Shown here: positions 1 to 9,404 of the stretch, one piece after another
Numbering within the stretch: the first letter of the stretch is position 1
How the letters are laid out: every line of letters starts with the position of its first letter
From: an uncultured Bacteroidales bacterium
Lineage (GTDB): Bacteria; Bacteroidota; Bacteroidia; Bacteroidales; Bacteroidaceae
Direction of reading: 5' to 3'
DNA: 64,000 nucleotides
NCBI GenBank assembly: GCA_945836755.1
Contig: CAMAMB010000005.1
Coordinates: 1 to 64,000 of the forward strand
Notes under the pieces: model-generated
What the model was told of the DNA's origin: nothing
Database searches by the model: none
What the model saw: only the letters and a program-made list of their open reading frames with translations
Translations under genes and position numbers: made by a program

Positions 1-70
1 GTAGTTTTTCCTAGATGTACATGTAGTTTTTCCTAGATGTACATGTAGTTCGAACCGGATGTACATGCAG
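1..70. repeat. 22-bp-period tandem array (core CTAGATGTACATGTAG), truncated by window edge
   Basis: Units start at 11, 33 and 55 (last one degenerate, CCGGATGTACATGCAG), preceded by a partial unit; spacer GTTTTTC-like. Confidence 0.9.
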
Positions 71-216
71 GGGCATGGTGACGTAGGGTAGAGGCCCGGT
101 GATGCTTGGCAGGTTTTCTGATTGGCCTCCCACCCACTGCGCCATAGTTGTGGCAAAAACTGACAGAGATTGAGAAAAAAGCGGTACGCTATGCACGGTG
201 TGAAAAAATAAAGCCG

Positions 217-224
217 TAACTTTG
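217..224 (+). promoter_or_regulatory. Bacteroidetes -7 box TAACTTTG upstream of tetR-type gene
   Basis: Matches TAnnTTTG, about 95 bp upstream of the 320 start. Confidence 0.5.
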
Positions 225-319
225 CACACACAACGAGGATTTGTGCTTATTGCCCCTCCCGGCGAGATAACTCCTCAGCGTCTGCGCATATCACCCCTCC
301 ACATAGCAGAGATATACCG

Positions 320-910
320 ATGACAAAGACCAGGCAACGACTCATAGAGATGGCCCGTGAGCTTTTTGCCCGCAACGGCCTTGAAGGCACTACGATGAAC
401 GACATAGCCAAGGCCTCCGGCCGTGGCCGCCGTACCCTATATACTTACTTCCGCCACAAGGAAGAGATATACTACGCCGTGATAGAGGAGGAGCTCGCCT
501 TGCTCTCAGAGAAGCTCAAGGCCGTGCAGACCATGCACGCCGAGCCCGAGGAGAAAATCTTTGCCCTTGTATACACCCACCTCAGCATCATACGCGAGAC
601 AGTGCTGCGCAACGGCTCGCTCAGAGCAGAGTTCTTCCGCAACATCTGGATGGTGGAGAAAGTGCGCCGCACATTCGACGCCCACGAGCACCGCATACTC
701 CGCGCCGTGCTGCAGGAGGGCATAGACAAGGGGCGCTTCCGCATAGAAGACGTCGGCCTCATGACCGACATCATACACTACTCCGTCAAGGGGCTCGAAG
801 TGCCCTACATCTACGACCGCTTAGGCGAAGGACTGACGGAAGACGAGACCTACCCCATCGTGAAGGGCATCCTCGTCAGAGTGCTCAACATGCCGCCGGC
901 CTTAGACTAA
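320..910 (+). CDS. TetR/AcrR family transcriptional regulator
   Basis: N-terminal HTH: RLIEMARELFARNGLEGTTMNDIAKASGRGRRTLYTYFRHKEEIYYAV. Confidence 0.93.
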   Translation: MTKTRQRLIEMARELFARNGLEGTTMNDIAKASGRGRRTLYTYFRHKEEIYYAVIEEELALLSEKLKAVQTMHAEPEEKIFALVYTHLSIIRETVLRNGSLRAEFFRNIWMVEKVRRTFDAHEHRILRAVLQEGIDKGRFRIEDVGLMTDIIHYSVKGLEVPYIYDRLGEGLTEDETYPIVKGILVRVLNMPPALD

Positions 911-969
911 GGGAGACGGTGACGACACAGACCACAATTTTCACTCATACACATAACAACTTCAACACC

Positions 970-1716
970 ATGGGATTATTAACTGGTAAAACCGCCCTGA
1001 TTACAGGTGCTGCCCGCGGCATCGGTAAGGCCATAGCCGTCAAGTTCGCCGAAGAAGGCGCGAACATCGCATTTACAGACCTCGTCATCGACGAGAACGG
1101 CGAAGCCACCCGCAAGGAGATTGAAGCCAAGGGCGTGAAGTGTCAGGCATATGCCTCCAACGCCGCCAGCTTCGACGAGACCGCCGAGGTAGTGGCCAAG
1201 GTGCACGCCGACTTCGGTTCCATCGACATCCTCGTCAACAACGCAGGCATCACCAAAGACGGCCTTATGATGCGCATGTCAGAGGCACAGTGGGACGCCG
1301 TGATTGCCGTCAACCTCAAGTCGGCCTTCAACTTCATCCACGCCTGCACCCCCATCATGATGCGTCAGCGCAGCGGTTCGATCATCAATATGGCCTCGGT
1401 CGTGGGCGTTCACGGCAACGCAGGCCAGTCAAACTACGCCGCCTCTAAGGCCGGCCTCATCGCCCTGGCCAAGAGCGTGGCTCAGGAAATGGGCAGCCGC
1501 GGCGTGCGCGCCAACGCCATAGCCCCCGGCTTCATTGAGACGGCCATGACAGCCGCCCTCTCCGACGACGTGCGCAAGGAGTGGATGAAAGCTATCCCCC
1601 TGCGTCGCGGCGGACAGCCCGAAGACATCGCCAATGTGGCCACCTTCCTCGCCTCAGACCTCAGCAGCTATGTGAGCGGTCAGGTGATACAGGTGGACGG
1701 CGGCATGAATATGTAA
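970..1716 (+). CDS. fabG: 3-oxoacyl-[acyl-carrier-protein] reductase
   Basis: SDR motifs TGAARGIG, NNAG, YAASKAG; ATG at 970 preferred over GTG at 919. Confidence 0.92.
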   Translation: MGLLTGKTALITGAARGIGKAIAVKFAEEGANIAFTDLVIDENGEATRKEIEAKGVKCQAYASNAASFDETAEVVAKVHADFGSIDILVNNAGITKDGLMMRMSEAQWDAVIAVNLKSAFNFIHACTPIMMRQRSGSIINMASVVGVHGNAGQSNYAASKAGLIALAKSVAQEMGSRGVRANAIAPGFIETAMTAALSDDVRKEWMKAIPLRRGGQPEDIANVATFLASDLSSYVSGQVIQVDGGMNM

Positions 1717-1842
1717 GCCCCGGCAAAGCCATACCCAGAGTAGAGGTTAAGCAGTTGAGCACCCACTGCCCGCACGACGGACAGGGCGGCGCCTGACTCC
1801 TTAACCTCTGCACGCTATCTATACGGCCCTAACTACCCCTCC

Positions 1843-2508
1843 ATGGAAGTACTCTACGAAGATAACCACCTGCTCATAGTCAACAAGGCCGCCGGCGAGA
1901 TTGTGCAGGGCGACAAAACCGGCGATACCCCCCTCAGCGAGCAGCTGAAGGCATACCTCAAAGCCAAATACGCCAAACCGGGCAACGTCTTCCTCGGCGT
2001 GGTGCACAGGCTCGACCGCCCCGTAAGCGGCGTCGTGGTCTTTGCACGCACCTCGAAAGCCCTCTCGCGCCTCAGCGAAATGTTTCGACGCAAAGACGTC
2101 AGCAAGACCTACCATGCCATCGTGGAAGGATGCCCCGAACGCCCCACCGCCACCCTCGACGACTGGCTTGTGAGAAACGAGCGGCAAAACAAGTCGTACG
2201 TGGTGGCCGAAGGCACGCGCGACGCCAAACGCGCCACCCTCGACTATGAACTGCTGAGGCGCGGCGAGCGCTACTCCCTGGTCGAAGTGCACCTGCACAC
2301 CGGCCGCCACCATCAGATACGCTGCCAGCTGGCCCATGCAGGCATGACCATCAAGGGCGACCTCAAGTATGGAGCGCGCCGCTCCAACCCCGACGCCTCC
2401 ATCAGCCTCCACGCCCGCCGGATATGCTTTGAACACCCCGTCAGCCACCAATCCATCGATATCACCGCCCCTTACCCCGAAGAGTGTGCTATTTGGCAGA
2501 AGATATAG
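1843..2508 (+). CDS. RluA-family RNA pseudouridine synthase
   Basis: HRLDRPVSGVVVFARTSKA and HTGRHHQIR motifs. Confidence 0.92.
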   Translation: MEVLYEDNHLLIVNKAAGEIVQGDKTGDTPLSEQLKAYLKAKYAKPGNVFLGVVHRLDRPVSGVVVFARTSKALSRLSEMFRRKDVSKTYHAIVEGCPERPTATLDDWLVRNERQNKSYVVAEGTRDAKRATLDYELLRRGERYSLVEVHLHTGRHHQIRCQLAHAGMTIKGDLKYGARRSNPDASISLHARRICFEHPVSHQSIDITAPYPEECAIWQKI

Positions 2509-2570
2509 TTAATAATGCTAAATTGCAAAGATGTGGGGCGGCTTGCCGCGTTACATTTTGAGCTTTGCTC

Positions 2571-2578
2571 TATCTTTG
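2571..2578 (+). promoter_or_regulatory. -7 box TATCTTTG upstream of mtnN
   Basis: TAnnTTTG match. Confidence 0.45.
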
Positions 2579-2807
2579 CAAACGTGAACGATTAGGCTCC
2601 GGCCGTCATGCCCCTACGGCGTAATCCCGCGACCTAAGCACCCGACAGCTGCGCTGCCCCATAGCCGGGCAAGGGCATGCACGCCGTCAAGACAGCGCCA
2701 CCGCCTCCCCCTTGCGGCAGGTGCACCGCCCTCCCTCCGCAGATATACCGGTTCATCTCCGCAGATATTCGGGCTTATTCCGCAGATACATTCCTCCACA
2801 CCGCCCT

Positions 2808-3512
2808 ATGACTTTTGCCATCATCAATGCCATGCACAAAGAGTTTGAACAGCTCGCCGGCGTGCTCGACGCGCTGACGACAGTGAGCCATGGCTTCCTG
2901 ACCTTCGTGGAAGGCACCCTGCATGGTCATCGCATCGTGCTGGCAGAGAGCGGTATAGGCAAGGTGAACGCTGCCGTATGTGCGGTGGAACTCATCAGCT
3001 TCTGCCATCCCGACGCCCTCATCAACACAGGCGTGGCCGGCGGCATAGACCCCGTGGCCGGGGTGATGGACGTAGTGGTGGGCGCCCGGGTGGCCTATCA
3101 CGACGTAGACTGCGGCCCGGAAGCAGCCCACGGCCAAGTGCAAGGCCTGCCGCACTATTTCGCTGCCGACGAGGCCCTGCTCAAAGTGGCCACCGCGTTG
3201 CAGACAGCCACACGCATCCATGCCGGCCTCATCTGCAGCGGCGACCAATTCGTCACCGACCGCGCCGCCCTGGACGCCATCAAGACCGCCTACCCCCAAG
3301 GGCTGGCCGTAGACATGGAGAGCGGCGCTCTGGCCCAGGTGTGTCACCTCTACAAGCTGCCCTTCCTCAGCTTCCGTATCATCAGCGACACCCCCGGAGC
3401 AGACCATCACTTCGACCAGTACGCCGACTTCTGGGCCACCATGGCCGGACGCTCGTTCGGAGTGACCCACGCCCTGCTCGAAGCCCTCACCCTGGCAGCC
3501 TCAGCCGCGTAG
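2808..3512 (+). CDS. mtnN: 5'-methylthioadenosine/S-adenosylhomocysteine nucleosidase
   Basis: MTFAIINAMHKEFEQL..., ESGIGKVNAA, NTGVAGG, VDMESGALAQV; start placed at ATG 2808. Confidence 0.9.
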   Translation: MTFAIINAMHKEFEQLAGVLDALTTVSHGFLTFVEGTLHGHRIVLAESGIGKVNAAVCAVELISFCHPDALINTGVAGGIDPVAGVMDVVVGARVAYHDVDCGPEAAHGQVQGLPHYFAADEALLKVATALQTATRIHAGLICSGDQFVTDRAALDAIKTAYPQGLAVDMESGALAQVCHLYKLPFLSFRIISDTPGADHHFDQYADFWATMAGRSFGVTHALLEALTLAASAA

Positions 3513-3579
3513 CTCCCGCCATGGGCAGTAGGCGACTGCGCCGCCCCCCTTCCCACACCCCTCAGACCCACCCACGATT

Positions 3580-4059
3580 ATGGACAAGATACCCAGCTTT
3601 ACCATCGACCACCTCCGCCTCAGGCGCGGTGTATATGTGTCGCGCCGCGATGACGTGGGCGGCGAAGTGGTGACCACCTTCGACGTGCGCATGAAGTTGC
3701 CGAACCGCGAGCCGGTGCTCGGACAGGGCGCCATACACACCATCGAACATCTGGCAGCCACCTACCTGCGCAACCGCGCCGAGTGGAAAGACCGCATCGT
3801 ATACTGGGGTCCGATGGGATGCCTCACCGGCAACTACCTGCTGGTTAAAGGCAGTCTCGAACCGCGCGACATTCTCCCCCTGCTGCGCGACACCTTCGCC
3901 TTCATAGCCGACTATGAGGGCGAGATACCGGGCGCCACTGCCAAGGACTGTGGCACTTACCTGCTCCACGACTTGCCCATGGCCCGCTACGAGAGCCGGA
4001 AGTACCTGGAAGAAGTGCTACTGAAAGCCACCGACGCCGAGCTCCATTACCCGGCCTGA
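3580..4059 (+). CDS. luxS: S-ribosylhomocysteine lyase (AI-2 synthase)
   Basis: HTIEH metal-binding motif, GPMGCLTGNYL. Confidence 0.96.
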   Translation: MDKIPSFTIDHLRLRRGVYVSRRDDVGGEVVTTFDVRMKLPNREPVLGQGAIHTIEHLAATYLRNRAEWKDRIVYWGPMGCLTGNYLLVKGSLEPRDILPLLRDTFAFIADYEGEIPGATAKDCGTYLLHDLPMARYESRKYLEEVLLKATDAELHYPA

Positions 4060-4151
4060 GACATTGGCCGCCATAACGGGCCGGCTGCCCGACATACCGG
4101 ACTGCACGTCCGGCATACCTCAGACAATTCACCAACCACTATATACACACT

Positions 4152-5681
4152 ATGAAAAATACCCTAATCTATGCTTCAGCCCTTGTCCTGGCCCTGGCAT
4201 ATCCCGCCACGGCTGCTGCACAAGAGACAGGGCTCACGATGATTAATGAAGTGGCGGATAACCCGGAGAACGAGCCCGCTCCCGTGTTTCCCGTGCCCAC
4301 CGCACGCCAGCTCGCCTGGAACCAGACCGAGTTTTACGGCTTCTTCCACTACGGCATGAACACCTACACCGGTCTGGAGTGGGGCAATGGCGATGAGGCT
4401 GAAACACGCTTCGCTCCCACCGCCGCCCCCAACCCTCGCCAATGGCTCGAGGCCATCAAGGCAGCCGGCATGAGAGGCGGCATAGCTGTGGTGAAACACC
4501 ACGACGGCTTCTGTCTCTGGCCTACCGCCACCACCACCCACAACGTGACCAACTCAGGCAACGAGTTCGGACGGCAGACAAACATACCTCGCGACTTCGC
4601 CGCCGCCGCCAAGGACCTCGGCATGAAGTACGGCTTCTACATCTCACCCTGGGACCGCAACTCCGCCTACTGGGGCACGAAGGGCCCCGACGGCTTCTAC
4701 ACCTCCGACTATGCGGAGAAAGTCTTCCTCCCTCAGTGTGCCGAGATAGCCAAGTACGGCAACGACCAATTCGAGATGTGGTTTGACGGCGCTACCGGCG
4801 CCAGCGGCTACTATGGCGGCGCCAACGAAAACCGCACCATCGACAATGCCACACGCTACTACGACATCCCCAACCTCCGCGACTCCATCCACAACGCATG
4901 CCCGCACATCATCATGTGGGGCGTGGGAGGCGAAGCCCGCTGGATAGGCAACGAAGCCGGATGGGCCGGCGAGACCTGCTGGTCGTACGGCGACGGCACC
5001 TCAGGTGACGAGAACGCCTGGCAGTGGTTCCCCGGCGAGAGCGATGCCAAGGCCACTACCTCAGGATGGTTCTGGCACGAGGGCGAGAGCGTCAAGTCGG
5101 CCGAGACCCTCTTCAAGATGTATCTCGAAACCGTAGGCCGCAACGCCACCCTCATCCTCAACTTCCCGCCAGACAAGAGCGGTAGCCTGCCACAGGCCGA
5201 CGTGGATGAGCTCAGGAAGCTTGGCGTCATGCTCCGTGCCCGTCTTGGCACCGACCTTGCACGCCAGGCCGGCACAGAAATATCGGCCACCGTCACCCGA
5301 AGCAACGGACAGACACGCACCTACCACGCCGACAACATCATAGACGGCGACTCCACCACCTACTGGGCAGCCCCCGACGGCGAAAACACAGCCTCTATCA
5401 CCATCACCCTGCCACAGGTGCAGACCATACACTATGTAGCCCTTCAGGAGTACATACAGCTCGGCCAGCGCATCAAGGGCTTTGAAATAGAGATAAGCAC
5501 AGACGGCGCTACATGGACCAAAAAAGGTACCAACGTCATGACCACCGTGGGCTACAAGCGCATCATCCCCCTCAACGGTAGCACCTCCAACTACGGCGAT
5601 GGCTTCCAGGCCAAGTATGTGCGCATCAACATTACAGACAGCAAGGCTTGCCCCACGCTGCATACGGTCTCTGTCTTCTAA
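4152..5681 (+). CDS. GH29 alpha-L-fucosidase with C-terminal F5/8 type C (discoidin-like) domain, signal peptide
   Basis: FEMWFDGATG nucleophile region, GGIAVVKHHDGFCLW, ILNFPPDKSG; C-terminal SITITLPQVQTIHYVALQEYIQLGQRIKGFEIE. Confidence 0.9.
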   Translation: MKNTLIYASALVLALAYPATAAAQETGLTMINEVADNPENEPAPVFPVPTARQLAWNQTEFYGFFHYGMNTYTGLEWGNGDEAETRFAPTAAPNPRQWLEAIKAAGMRGGIAVVKHHDGFCLWPTATTTHNVTNSGNEFGRQTNIPRDFAAAAKDLGMKYGFYISPWDRNSAYWGTKGPDGFYTSDYAEKVFLPQCAEIAKYGNDQFEMWFDGATGASGYYGGANENRTIDNATRYYDIPNLRDSIHNACPHIIMWGVGGEARWIGNEAGWAGETCWSYGDGTSGDENAWQWFPGESDAKATTSGWFWHEGESVKSAETLFKMYLETVGRNATLILNFPPDKSGSLPQADVDELRKLGVMLRARLGTDLARQAGTEISATVTRSNGQTRTYHADNIIDGDSTTYWAAPDGENTASITITLPQVQTIHYVALQEYIQLGQRIKGFEIEISTDGATWTKKGTNVMTTVGYKRIIPLNGSTSNYGDGFQAKYVRINITDSKACPTLHTVSVF

Positions 5682-5700
5682 CCCCTAATACGTCCTTCTC

Positions 5701-8700
5701 ATGAAACTCAATATACTTATCGGTCTTGCTGCCCTGGCCCTGCCGCTCGCAGCTCCTGCCCAGTCACTCCTTAGCATTGACTTCGAGACAGAGGACTCTT
5801 ACAAGTCTGTGGGAGTCTATGACACCTGGGAGGCATCCCCCTTCCGCACGGGTAAACTTACAGGCAACGCCGCAGTGGTGGGAAATCCCTACAAGGTGAC
5901 TGACGACCTTCTCGGCGACATCAACAACTCCGACCGAGTGCTCGGCGTACAACGTTCGCGCTATGGCAGCAATACCTTCGGCGCCCGCATCGAATTCAAT
6001 ACCCCCATCGACCTCACCCCACAGACGGTCTATGCACATGTCAAGCTATATCGCCCGCAGCCCGGCCGCGTGATGCTCATCGGTCTTGGCAAGCGTGTGG
6101 ACCGCCCCAGCCAGCCAGAGACCGTGGTACAGTTCAACCAAATGTCTGTCAACGCCATCGGTACAGACAAATGGTATGACTGCGTCTTCCCCCTCAGCGC
6201 AGCCAAGGGCGTGCAGATATACAGCTTCGTCGTCGTGACCGACTGCGAGTCGACACACGCACTGGGAGCCGACTATGTGGCCTATATCGACGACATCGAA
6301 GTTAACAACTCATCGCTGCCCCGCGTGCAGTATGAAGACTACCCCTATAACTACAACGAAAGTTCAACCATCACACACGAAACCCGCTCCACCTCTGCCG
6401 TCAAACTCACCGATTCCAAAGGCGTGGTGCAGCAGGTGACTACCAACCAGGCAAGCAGCCGCAAACTCTACTTCGCTAAGCTCGCTGACCAGCTTCAGGC
6501 TATGGCCGGCGAGGTGGTGACTCCTGCCTTCACCAGCACCTTCTCTACCTGGATGCACTCCTACATCTATCTGGACCGCAATCGTGACGGCCGCTTCAAC
6601 ATGGACATCAACGCAGATGGCACCCCCACGGCTGAGAGCGACATCATGACCTACTCTTACTACAACGGCAAGAACAGCAAGGGCCAAAGTGCCGGTAGCT
6701 CCAACTCTCTCCAGCCTTCCAGCTTTACCATCCCCGCAGACCTGACCCCGGGCTTCTATCGCATCCGCTACAAGATAGACTGGGACGACATAGATGCAGG
6801 TGGTAGCGTAGTCTCCGGCAATGAAATCACCAGGAATGGCGGTATCATCGTTGATACCCGCCTCAACATCCACCTGGCTGAGGTGACCGTCACCCGTGGT
6901 CAGAATGCCGAGGGCACTAACGGCGAAATCCTCGATGCCGAGGGCAGGGCGCTTGACAATACCAAGGCCGAGTTTGGGAAGCCCTTCACCATCAAGGCCA
7001 AGCCCGGCGATGGCTTCTACCTCAAGCAGATAACCATCCGCCACGGTTACCTCAACAAAGACTCCCTCGTTCACTCCACCCCGCAGTATGAAGATGTCGT
7101 CGTGCCCGCCATCCGTTTCAACGACGACCTCACTTACACCATCCCCGCTAAGTGGATGGATGGCGATGTGCGTATCACCCCCGTCTTCGTAGACTCTGAC
7201 CCCGAGGCCGAGGCACAAGGCTATGAGCTGAACTTCTCCGAGGACCTTCAGATTACACGTACCGACCGCAATCTCAACAGCATCACCGTGACAGGCTCGC
7301 AGAGTGGAGAAAAGCAGTTTACCCTCACCGGCACCAACTACGTGTTTCGCAATCTGACCAATATGGCCAAGGGCGTGGTGGCCGGCGAGACCATCAACAT
7401 CGCCGTCAACTATACCGGTCGCGCCATGCACACCTATTTCTACCTTGACCGCGACCATAACGGCGCCTTCGACTGCAATCTCGGCGACAACGGCGTGCCC
7501 ACCTCCGCCAGTGAACTCCTGGCCTATTCCTGCTACAACAATCGCAACAGCCTGGGCGAAGCCATCGCCAACCCCGGTACCGTGCCCGTCAACGCCGTGC
7601 CCCAGTTCACCATTCCCGCAGACCTTGAGCCCGGCATCTATCGCGCCCGTTTCAAGATAGACTGGAACAACATCGACCCGGCCGGCCAATGGTCTGAGAA
7701 TGGGAGTAATAAGATTAACGAGAATGCCGGTTATGTGGTCGACTTCATGATGAATGTCTACGACGGTGCGGGCAAACTCGAAGTGCTCACCACCAATGGC
7801 TCCATCGTTGGCGCCGGCGTGGCAGGTCTTTCTAAGATCATCCCCTACGGGCAGGCGCTCACCGTTCGCCCCGTTCCTGCCGCCGAAGGTTATGAGGCCG
7901 ACCGTCTGGTAGTGCGCCATGGCCACGATATCGACGGCAAGCAGTTCTACAATGGCAACCGCCAGTGGAGCGAGTATACCGTAGACCTCTCCTCCGTGAC
8001 CTCGCTCACCATCCCTGCCGACAGCATCGACGGCGACGTGCGTATTTCCGCAGACTTTCAGCCCATCAACTCTGAATATGAGCTGGTGTGGAGCGATGAG
8101 TTTAATGGCGCCGACGGCACACAGCCCGACGCTGAGAAGTGGCGTCGCGACAGCCGCGCCAACCCAACGTGGAAGCGCTTCATCGCACAGACTGAAGCCG
8201 GTCAGGCAGCCACCGGTTACATCGAAGATGGTAAGTTTGTGGCCCGTTGCATTGCCACTCCAGGCGCCATGGCCGAGGCAGAAGGCAACGTAGCCATGAT
8301 CTCAGGCGCCATCAACAGCTCCAACCTCTTCAGCTGCACCTATGGTAAGATAGAGGGCCGACTTCTCACCCAGCCCTATGCGGGTAACTTCCCCGCCTTC
8401 TGGATGATGCCTCAAGACAACTCCAAAGGATGGCCCTACGCCGGAGAGATAGATATATGGGAGCAAATTGACGCTCAGAGCATCTCCTTCCATACCATCC
8501 ATACAGGCTGGGCCAATGGTGCCGGCGATGGCGGAATGGGCAACTCCAACAACCCCGTCAAGTCAGGGTCGAAGCAGGGCGTCACCCCCGGTAATTACCA
8601 CACCTTTGGCTTGGAGTGGAGCGAAGACCTCCTCTCGTGGTTTGTCGACGGCGAGAAGGTGTTCTCCTATGCCAAGCTCAAAGACAACGACTATGCCCTC

Positions 8701-9066
8701 TCTAACGGCCAATGGCCCTTCGACGCTCCCTTCTATATCATCCTTAATCAGAGTGTGGGTAATGGTGGCTGGGCTGCCAATCCCGATACAGGCTTCACTT
8801 ATGAGACCTTATTCGACTGGGTGCGTGTGTACCAGAAAGAAGGGCAGATTCACCAAACGGGCATCACTTCTCTCGAAGGACGACAGCGTCTTGACTTCTA
8901 TGCAGCTCCCGGTCGTCTCACCGTAGTAGCCCCCGACGCCACGCAGGTCTCTCTCTACGACACAGCCGGCCGCCTCGTCCTCCACACCCGCATCCAGGGC
9001 AACAAGACCCTCTTCCTTCCCTCTGGAGTCTATGTGCTCAATGGACGTAAGGTCCTCGTGCCCTAA
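5701..9066 (+). CDS. Multidomain secreted protein with duplicated GEVED-like domains and GH16 catalytic domain, T9SS-like C-terminal sorting domain
   Basis: SEYELVWSDEFNG...GEIDIWEQI GH16 signature; two copies of [S/T]YxYLDRxxxGxF...FTIPADLxPGxYRxRxKIDWxxID; C-terminal SLYDTAGRLVLHT...LPSGVYVLNGRKVLV. Confidence 0.88.
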   Translation: MKLNILIGLAALALPLAAPAQSLLSIDFETEDSYKSVGVYDTWEASPFRTGKLTGNAAVVGNPYKVTDDLLGDINNSDRVLGVQRSRYGSNTFGARIEFNTPIDLTPQTVYAHVKLYRPQPGRVMLIGLGKRVDRPSQPETVVQFNQMSVNAIGTDKWYDCVFPLSAAKGVQIYSFVVVTDCESTHALGADYVAYIDDIEVNNSSLPRVQYEDYPYNYNESSTITHETRSTSAVKLTDSKGVVQQVTTNQASSRKLYFAKLADQLQAMAGEVVTPAFTSTFSTWMHSYIYLDRNRDGRFNMDINADGTPTAESDIMTYSYYNGKNSKGQSAGSSNSLQPSSFTIPADLTPGFYRIRYKIDWDDIDAGGSVVSGNEITRNGGIIVDTRLNIHLAEVTVTRGQNAEGTNGEILDAEGRALDNTKAEFGKPFTIKAKPGDGFYLKQITIRHGYLNKDSLVHSTPQYEDVVVPAIRFNDDLTYTIPAKWMDGDVRITPVFVDSDPEAEAQGYELNFSEDLQITRTDRNLNSITVTGSQSGEKQFTLTGTNYVFRNLTNMAKGVVAGETINIAVNYTGRAMHTYFYLDRDHNGAFDCNLGDNGVPTSASELLAYSCYNNRNSLGEAIANPGTVPVNAVPQFTIPADLEPGIYRARFKIDWNNIDPAGQWSENGSNKINENAGYVVDFMMNVYDGAGKLEVLTTNGSIVGAGVAGLSKIIPYGQALTVRPVPAAEGYEADRLVVRHGHDIDGKQFYNGNRQWSEYTVDLSSVTSLTIPADSIDGDVRISADFQPINSEYELVWSDEFNGADGTQPDAEKWRRDSRANPTWKRFIAQTEAGQAATGYIEDGKFVARCIATPGAMAEAEGNVAMISGAINSSNLFSCTYGKIEGRLLTQPYAGNFPAFWMMPQDNSKGWPYAGEIDIWEQIDAQSISFHTIHTGWANGAGDGGMGNSNNPVKSGSKQGVTPGNYHTFGLEWSEDLLSWFVDGEKVFSYAKLKDNDYALSNGQWPFDAPFYIILNQSVGNGGWAANPDTGFTYETLFDWVRVYQKEGQIHQTGITSLEGRQRLDFYAAPGRLTVVAPDATQVSLYDTAGRLVLHTRIQGNKTLFLPSGVYVLNGRKVLVP

Positions 9067-9159
9067 AGGAAGCCTCCTATAATAGGCCTACCCCTTTCCG
9101 CCGCCTCACCTGCCGTACCTTCCGGCATCTTATCCGGCGCAGGCCTCACATACACCACA

Positions 9160-9205
9160 GCCCCCATGCAGTCAGACCCATTGAAGGTCTGCGCCGCATG
9201 GGGGC
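9160..9205. terminator. Hairpin terminator downstream of GH16 gene
   Basis: GCCCCCATGC...GCATGGGGGC with inner CAGACC/GGTCTG. Confidence 0.65.
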
Positions 9206-9404
9206 CGTGCGTTGTATGTCAGTCTTAACGCCCTCTTCCTTGCTCCATTGAGTGAGAAGGAAGGTCAACTTGCTGTTTGCGTCGTCGCTACGTCTTCTGC
9301 CTAATCACATGGTTTCTCAGTCCTCTTCGTGGGAGTCTGCGTAGAGGCAGAGAGATGAGGCGTTGTGTAGATATGCCTTCTGCCGGGCGGTTTATGGTCG
9401 TCAG

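Noticed and set aside
6364-7926. 520-aa minus-strand ORF
   Set aside because: Antisense to the GH16 multidomain gene; no recognisable domains.
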